NCBI GenBank assembly: GCA_022510885.1
Contig: JAFLSP010000069.1
Location: 1-8,817, forward strand
DNA: 8,817 nucleotides
From: Treponema sp.
Lineage (GTDB): Bacteria; Spirochaetota; Spirochaetia; Treponematales; Treponemataceae
Direction of reading: 5' to 3'
The position numbers and the translations under genes are program-made. Below the pieces are notes generated by a model that ran no database searches, was not told the origin of the DNA, and saw nothing but the letters and a program-made list of their open reading frames with translations. This document shows, one piece after another, positions 4,864-8,817 of this stretch. Within the stretch, counting starts at the first letter, position 1, and each line of letters starts with the position of its first letter.

Positions 4864-6732
4864 ATGAAACGTCGTTTTTTCATTCTGATTGTCCTGCTCA
4901 TGAGCGTCATCATATCGTTCATCATCTTCCAGAACCGAATCACCGCCCTGGTCTACGAGAATTCGGAGCGGTTTTTGGAGGAGACTGCCGCTCTGTATGC
5001 GGACGCCTTCAAAATCAAGCTGAACGACCAGCTCTTCATCCTTGAAAGCAAGGCCCATTTGTTTGATGATGTTGACATGAACGACCACGAGGCAATCAGA
5101 CGAACCGTCATGTCGCTCAGGCGTATGGGCGACTTCAAGCGCATCTACGTGGCGGACCGGCACGGTGAGGTCATGAACATTGCCGGCGATACCATCGGCA
5201 ATATCTCGGAGACAGATTACTTCAAGAGCGCGATGCAGGGCGAGGCGGTCTCGGATTCCTACCTTTCCACTGACGAAGAGGGCGAGCGCGTGCTGAGCCT
5301 TGCGGTGCCCATTTTTCGGGGCAAAAAGGTGGAGGGCGTGGTCACGGGAACCTTCGCCTATTCCGTCCTTGAGAATATTTTTTCGGTCAACACATTCAGC
5401 GGGGACGGCTATGCGTATCTGGTGAACGACCGCGGGCGTATCCTTGGAGCGAGCCAGAGCGACAACCGGCTCTGTTATTCCGACAACTGGGTCGATTTTT
5501 TCGTCGAGAACAAGGTGTTGAGTTCTTCGGAGATTGAGAAAATCCGCTCCGACATCCGGGAGGGAAAAACGGCCTCCATGCGTTACAAGCTCGGGAACAA
5601 AGAGCGCATCATGGTCTACGCTTCGGTCGGGCTGAACAACTGGTCGGTCGTCTCCATTATGACGGCGGACTTCATCAACGCGCAGCAACGGAAAATCGTC
5701 TGGAGCACGGTCATCCTTATTTTCGTGCTGCTCGCGCTGTTCGTGTTCGTCGGCTACCTGTTCTACCGGCTTATCAACCAGCACGAGAAGGTCGCCAAGG
5801 AAAACCTGCGCTACGTGACGACCACCAGGTCGCTCAAGACGCTCGTGTACGAGTACGACTTTGCCAGCAGGGTCATCGAGTTTTCGGGCGAGACGGCGTT
5901 CCTCTTCGGCGAGAAGATGAAGCAGCTGCCGCTCGAAAAATTCAGCGTGGTCGAAAAATACATCCACGAGTCCGAGCGCAACCTGCTCGCGCACCTGCGC
6001 GATTTCGTCGCGTCCGGCGAGACCTCGTACCGCTCGGAGCTGCGCCTGCTCGTCGGCGGCGAGTACGTGTGGTATCAGTTCTCCGGCACGCTCATCCGGG
6101 ACGAGGACAGCGGAAAGCCGGTCAAGATGATTGGCAACCTCGTGAACGTGAACGCGCAGGTTCTGCGCGAGCAGGAGTTCAAGGAGATGGCGGAGACCGA
6201 CCTGCTTTCCGGGCTGCTCAACAAGATTTCTATGGAAAACAAAATCACCGACTGGATAGCCCGGGCGGGCGAGTCGGTGGGCGCGTTCTATATTCTCGAT
6301 TTGGACAACTTCAAGCAGGTGAATGACCGGATTGGGCACAGCGCGGGCGACAAGGCAATCTGCGACGCGGCGAACAAACTGAACCTCGTCTTCTCCGAGC
6401 GCGACTTCATTGCCCGCATCGGCGGCGACGAGTTCTGCGTCTTCCTCACGCTGCCGATAACGCTTGCCCCGGAGAAGATGCAGGAAATCATCGTGGAGAA
6501 AGCGCGCGTCCTCAACAGCATCCTGCATGAGACTTACCGCAGCGGCGATGACGTGACGGTGAGCGTCACGTCGAGCATCGGCATCTCGCTCTTTCCGTCG
6601 CAGGCAAAGACGTATAAGGAACTGTTTGAGCATGCGGATGCCGCGCTGTACCGCGTGAAGGAGCACGGCAAAAACAGCTTCGCGCTGTATAACGAGCAGA
6701 TGAAAGAAACGGGAGAGTCGGTGTATGGTTAG
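4864..6732 (+). CDS. Membrane diguanylate cyclase with dCache sensor, PAS and GGDEF domains
   Basis: A 622-residue inner-membrane sensor that makes c-di-GMP from two GTP. An N-terminal membrane anchor (about 4-22) leads into a periplasmic dCache-like ligand domain (about 30-275), seen in segments such as YVADRHGEVMNIAGD, DYFKSAMQG and GYAYLVNDRGRILGAS. A second membrane segment (about 280-302) leads to a cytosolic PAS/PAC domain (about 326-432) and a GGDEF domain (about 445-605). The catalytic motif GGDEF (520-524) is exact, and DLDNFKQVND (479-488) and ADAALYRVKEHGKN match the family, so it should be active. The inhibitory I-site RxxD is lost: the arginine position is Ser511, with Asp514 kept. 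There is no EAL domain. Ribosome signals are poor: AAGG 12 nt before the ATG, or AGGAA touching it. The end overlaps the binding-protein gene by 8 nt. Confidence 0.93.
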   Translation: MKRRFFILIVLLMSVIISFIIFQNRITALVYENSERFLEETAALYADAFKIKLNDQLFILESKAHLFDDVDMNDHEAIRRTVMSLRRMGDFKRIYVADRHGEVMNIAGDTIGNISETDYFKSAMQGEAVSDSYLSTDEEGERVLSLAVPIFRGKKVEGVVTGTFAYSVLENIFSVNTFSGDGYAYLVNDRGRILGASQSDNRLCYSDNWVDFFVENKVLSSSEIEKIRSDIREGKTASMRYKLGNKERIMVYASVGLNNWSVVSIMTADFINAQQRKIVWSTVILIFVLLALFVFVGYLFYRLINQHEKVAKENLRYVTTTRSLKTLVYEYDFASRVIEFSGETAFLFGEKMKQLPLEKFSVVEKYIHESERNLLAHLRDFVASGETSYRSELRLLVGGEYVWYQFSGTLIRDEDSGKPVKMIGNLVNVNAQVLREQEFKEMAETDLLSGLLNKISMENKITDWIARAGESVGAFYILDLDNFKQVNDRIGHSAGDKAICDAANKLNLVFSERDFIARIGGDEFCVFLTLPITLAPEKMQEIIVEKARVLNSILHETYRSGDDVTVSVTSSIGISLFPSQAKTYKELFEHADAALYRVKEHGKNSFALYNEQMKETGESVYG

Positions 6733-7738
6733 GAAGATGATGGCGGCGGCGGCTTTGTGCGTCGCGCTCGCCGGATGCGAGAAGTCGCCGCAGGCCGCGC
6801 GACCGGCGGCGAGACAGGGCGACAGCCCCAAGGCCGTGACGATTTCGCTCGGGTTTTCCACGAACATGGACGACCCGCGCGCCGTCGCCTCGCAGCTGTT
6901 CAAAGAGGAAGTGGAGCAGAACACCAACGGGCGGATTACGGTGGAGATTCACGCCGACGGCGCGCTGGGCAGCGACGCGGAGCTGATTGAGGGCATCATC
7001 AACGACCGCCTGGACATGACGATTTCGAGCGCGGGCAATTTCGCCCTGTACGCGACCAAACTCGGCATTTCCGCCCTGCCCTTCCTCTTCTCCGACTTTG
7101 AGTCGGCATGGCGTTTTATGGACAGCCCGCTCGTGCAGGACGTGAACGTGACGCTTGAGCCGTTCAACATCGTCGTGCTTTCCCATTTTGACAACGGCTT
7201 CCGCTGCGTGACCACCACGGACAGGCCCATCAACTCCGTGGCGGACATGAAAGGCTTGCGCATCCGCACGCCGCCAAGCCAAATCGTCATGGAAACGATG
7301 TCCGCGCTGGGCGCACGGCCCAAGCACCACGCCTTCAACGGGCTGAAGGACGCGCTGAAGGACGGAACGTTCGACTCGCAGGAAAATCCCATTCCGATTG
7401 TCTACAACAGCCGGCTGTACGAAGAGCAGCACTGCCTTGCCATCACCAACCATATTTACGACGCGATGCCGCTGGTCATCCGCAAGAGCCTGTGGGACAC
7501 GCTCGGCGAGGGCGACCGGCAGATTCTGCGTGAGGCGGCACGGAAGGCGCAGGACTTGAACCGACAGCTGGTGAAGAACCAGACGGAGGCCTTCGTGTCG
7601 CGCCTGCGCAACGTGGGCATGACCATCACCACCCCCGACCTGCACGAGTTCGCCGAGGCGACCGCGGGCATCGTCGAGATGTTCTCCGAGATGTACGGCG
7701 ACGAGCTGATTGCGCGCATGAAAGAACAGACGCAGTGA
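6725..7738 (+). CDS. TRAP-type (DctP family) solute-binding lipoprotein
   Basis: A 337-residue periplasmic ligand-binding protein of the DctP/TRAP family. The start MVRKMMAAAALCVALAGC is a lipoprotein signal with lipobox LAGC; Cys18 would be lipidated, and Glu19 at +2 does not give the usual inner-membrane retention signal (Asp). The mature part shows ITVEIHADGALGSDAELIEG, the LPFLFSDFESAWRFMD segment, MKGLRIRTPPS with Arg181 at the carboxylate-binding position of the family, and DGTFDSQENPIPIVYNSR. The usual ligands are organic acids or related carboxylates; this one's is unknown. No TRAP membrane subunits (DctQ/DctM) adjoin it. Instead it overlaps the cyclase gene by 8 nt and has its own GGGAGAG 7 nt upstream of the ATG. 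This suggests the protein may present ligand to the cyclase's dCache domain rather than, or as well as, serving transport. Confidence 0.92.
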   Translation: MVRKMMAAAALCVALAGCEKSPQAARPAARQGDSPKAVTISLGFSTNMDDPRAVASQLFKEEVEQNTNGRITVEIHADGALGSDAELIEGIINDRLDMTISSAGNFALYATKLGISALPFLFSDFESAWRFMDSPLVQDVNVTLEPFNIVVLSHFDNGFRCVTTTDRPINSVADMKGLRIRTPPSQIVMETMSALGARPKHHAFNGLKDALKDGTFDSQENPIPIVYNSRLYEEQHCLAITNHIYDAMPLVIRKSLWDTLGEGDRQILREAARKAQDLNRQLVKNQTEAFVSRLRNVGMTITTPDLHEFAEATAGIVEMFSEMYGDELIARMKEQTQ

Positions 7739-7748
7739 CGGCGCGCCC

Positions 7749-8817
7749 ATGTCCACCAAATCCGCCGTCTTTTCCGCGCTTGCCTCGTCCGCCGATTTCG
7801 TCTCCGGCGAAACGCTTGCCGCCTCCTGCGGTGTCTCGCGCACCTCGGTGTGGAAGGCGATTACGGCCTTGCGCGCGGACGGCTGCGGGATTGCCGCCGT
7901 CTCCAACCGCGGCTACCGGCTGATTTCCGTTCCCGACAAGATTGACGGCGCGGCCATTGCGCGGCGGCTGACCGAGCTTGGCGCGCCGCACGGCGCGGTC
8001 ATCGGCTTTGACGAAATTGACTCCACGCTCGCGGAAAGCAAGCGTCTGTGCGCGGCGGTCGGCGCGTTCCGCGACGCGCACGGCGACTTGACGGCCGAGG
8101 GCGCAAACTTGCACCGCGCGCTCATCGTGGCGGGCAAGCAGACGGCGGGGCGCGGGCGCATGGGTCGTCCCTTCGCGTCGCCGCCGAACAGCGGCGTGTA
8201 TTTTACGCTCATCTACGCGCCCAAAAACGGCGTGACCAATCCCGCGCTGCTGACCGCCGCCGCCGCCGTTGCCGTCGCCCGCGCCACCGACGAGCTGTTC
8301 GGCACGCGCGCGCAGATAAAATGGGTGAACGACGTGTTCTTGGGCGGCAAGAAAATCTGCGGCATTCTGACCGAGGGCGTTGCCAACTTTGAGTCGGGGC
8401 GCATTGAGGCGGCGAGCGTGGGCATCGGCATCAACGTGCGCGACATGGGCTTTACGGGCGAGCTTGCGGCGCGGGCCGGCTCAATCCAGGAGGCTGCCCC
8501 CGACAAGGAGCGGGCTGCCCGCGTGAGCCGCAACGACGTGGTTGCGCACGTGGCGGCGCACCTGCTTGCCTTCTACGACGCGGCGGAAAATGACGACCCT
8601 GCGGCCGCCGCCGCGCTCATGGCGGACTACAAGGCGCGCTCCTTCCTTATCGGCAGGACGGTCACGGTCAATCCTGCGGCGGGTCTGCGCGGCGAGCCGT
8701 ACCGGGCGACCGTGCTCGACATCTCCGATGCCGCCGACCTCATCGTGCAATGCGCCGACGGCACGAAAAAAACGCTCCAAAGCGGCGAGGTCAGCCTGCA
8801 CGGCACGGATTTTGCGT
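7749..8817 (+). CDS. birA: Biotin--protein ligase / biotin repressor, right end beyond the window
   Basis: Hand translation from ATG 7749 gives 356 codons without a stop. The enzyme activates biotin with ATP to biotinyl-AMP and attaches it to a lysine of biotin-dependent carboxylases; it acts in the cytosol. An N-terminal helix-turn-helix (about 19-58, SGETLAASCGVSRTSVWKAI then NRGYRL) marks the bifunctional repressor type. The adenylate-binding loop GRGRMGR (134-140) is intact, as are KWVNDV (Lys191), KKICGILTE (Lys202) and VGIGINVR. The C-terminal SH3-like domain ends in SGEVSLHG, so very few residues are missing. Between helix LAESKRLCAA and the ALIVAGKQTAGRGR strand it carries about 15-20 more residues than Escherichia coli BirA. 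It starts 10 nt after the binding-protein stop, with no clear Shine-Dalgarno sequence. No biotin synthesis gene is in view. Confidence 0.94.
   Translation, partial: MSTKSAVFSALASSADFVSGETLAASCGVSRTSVWKAITALRADGCGIAAVSNRGYRLISVPDKIDGAAIARRLTELGAPHGAVIGFDEIDSTLAESKRLCAAVGAFRDAHGDLTAEGANLHRALIVAGKQTAGRGRMGRPFASPPNSGVYFTLIYAPKNGVTNPALLTAAAAVAVARATDELFGTRAQIKWVNDVFLGGKKICGILTEGVANFESGRIEAASVGIGINVRDMGFTGELAARAGSIQEAAPDKERAARVSRNDVVAHVAAHLLAFYDAAENDDPAAAAALMADYKARSFLIGRTVTVNPAAGLRGEPYRATVLDISDAADLIVQCADGTKKTLQSGEVSLHGTDFA

Noticed and set aside
4846..6927. Long (693-codon) open frame on the minus strand opposite the cyclase gene
   Set aside because: Long antisense frames are expected in GC-rich coding DNA. 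The translation is rich in H, R, V and D with no recognisable domain, while the plus strand has exact GGDEF and dCache features.
6566..7906. Long (446-codon) minus-strand frame opposite the binding-protein gene
   Set aside because: It has the same compositional shadow pattern, spans three real genes and has no domain signal.
1..8817. Mobile elements, CRISPR arrays, tRNA or rRNA genes, attachment sites
   Set aside because: I saw no transposase or integrase motifs, no repeat-spacer pattern and no cloverleaf or rRNA-like sequence. The gene content is core metabolism and signalling with even codon use.

Overview
The window carries nine protein-coding genes packed almost edge to edge. No RNA gene, insertion sequence, CRISPR array or origin is visible. 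Base composition is high in G+C (about 60% or more by eye), with strongly G/C-ending codons. The exceptions are two AT-rich intergenic stretches (about 1190-1330 and 4790-4863), both of which look like promoter or leader DNA. A lipoprotein signal with lipobox, a TRAP-type solute-binding protein and a large membrane GGDEF sensor suggest a Gram-negative-type or diderm bacterium, possibly an anaerobe. The sequence alone does not let me name the genus.

Layout. (1) Minus strand, 1-1160: a stand-alone TfoX N-terminal-domain protein followed, with an ATGA overlap, by an alpha/beta hydrolase of the acetyl-esterase type that runs off the left edge. (2) 1161-1361: a divergent promoter region with an extended -10 inside an inverted repeat, then a long AT-rich leader for the plus-strand genes with a 10-bp hairpin and a possible alternative pairing. 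(3) Plus strand, 1362-4792: mtnN, luxS, a two-repeat DUF1538 membrane protein and a tandem PII-like protein. Spacings are 21, 39 and -4 nt, so this is probably one transcription unit. (4) 4793-4863: a short AT-rich promoter region. (5) 4864-7738: a membrane diguanylate cyclase (dCache, PAS, GGDEF) overlapping by 8 nt a TRAP-type solute-binding lipoprotein. (6) 7749 to the right edge: birA, the bifunctional biotin ligase and repressor, cut just before its stop.

How the parts work together. MtnN and LuxS perform the two consecutive steps that recycle S-adenosylhomocysteine to homocysteine, yielding the AI-2 precursor DPD. The next two genes look like a membrane transporter-like protein and its cytosolic PII-type regulator. 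The cyclase and the binding protein look like a periplasmic sensing pair feeding c-di-GMP output.

The most interesting part is the DUF1538/PII pair. The membrane protein is an internal duplication. The PII protein is also a fusion of two PII-like domains. Exactly at the domain junction lies a perfect AAGGAGGT Shine-Dalgarno sequence followed at 6 nt by an in-frame ATG. One gene may therefore make both a two-domain and a one-domain PII protein.
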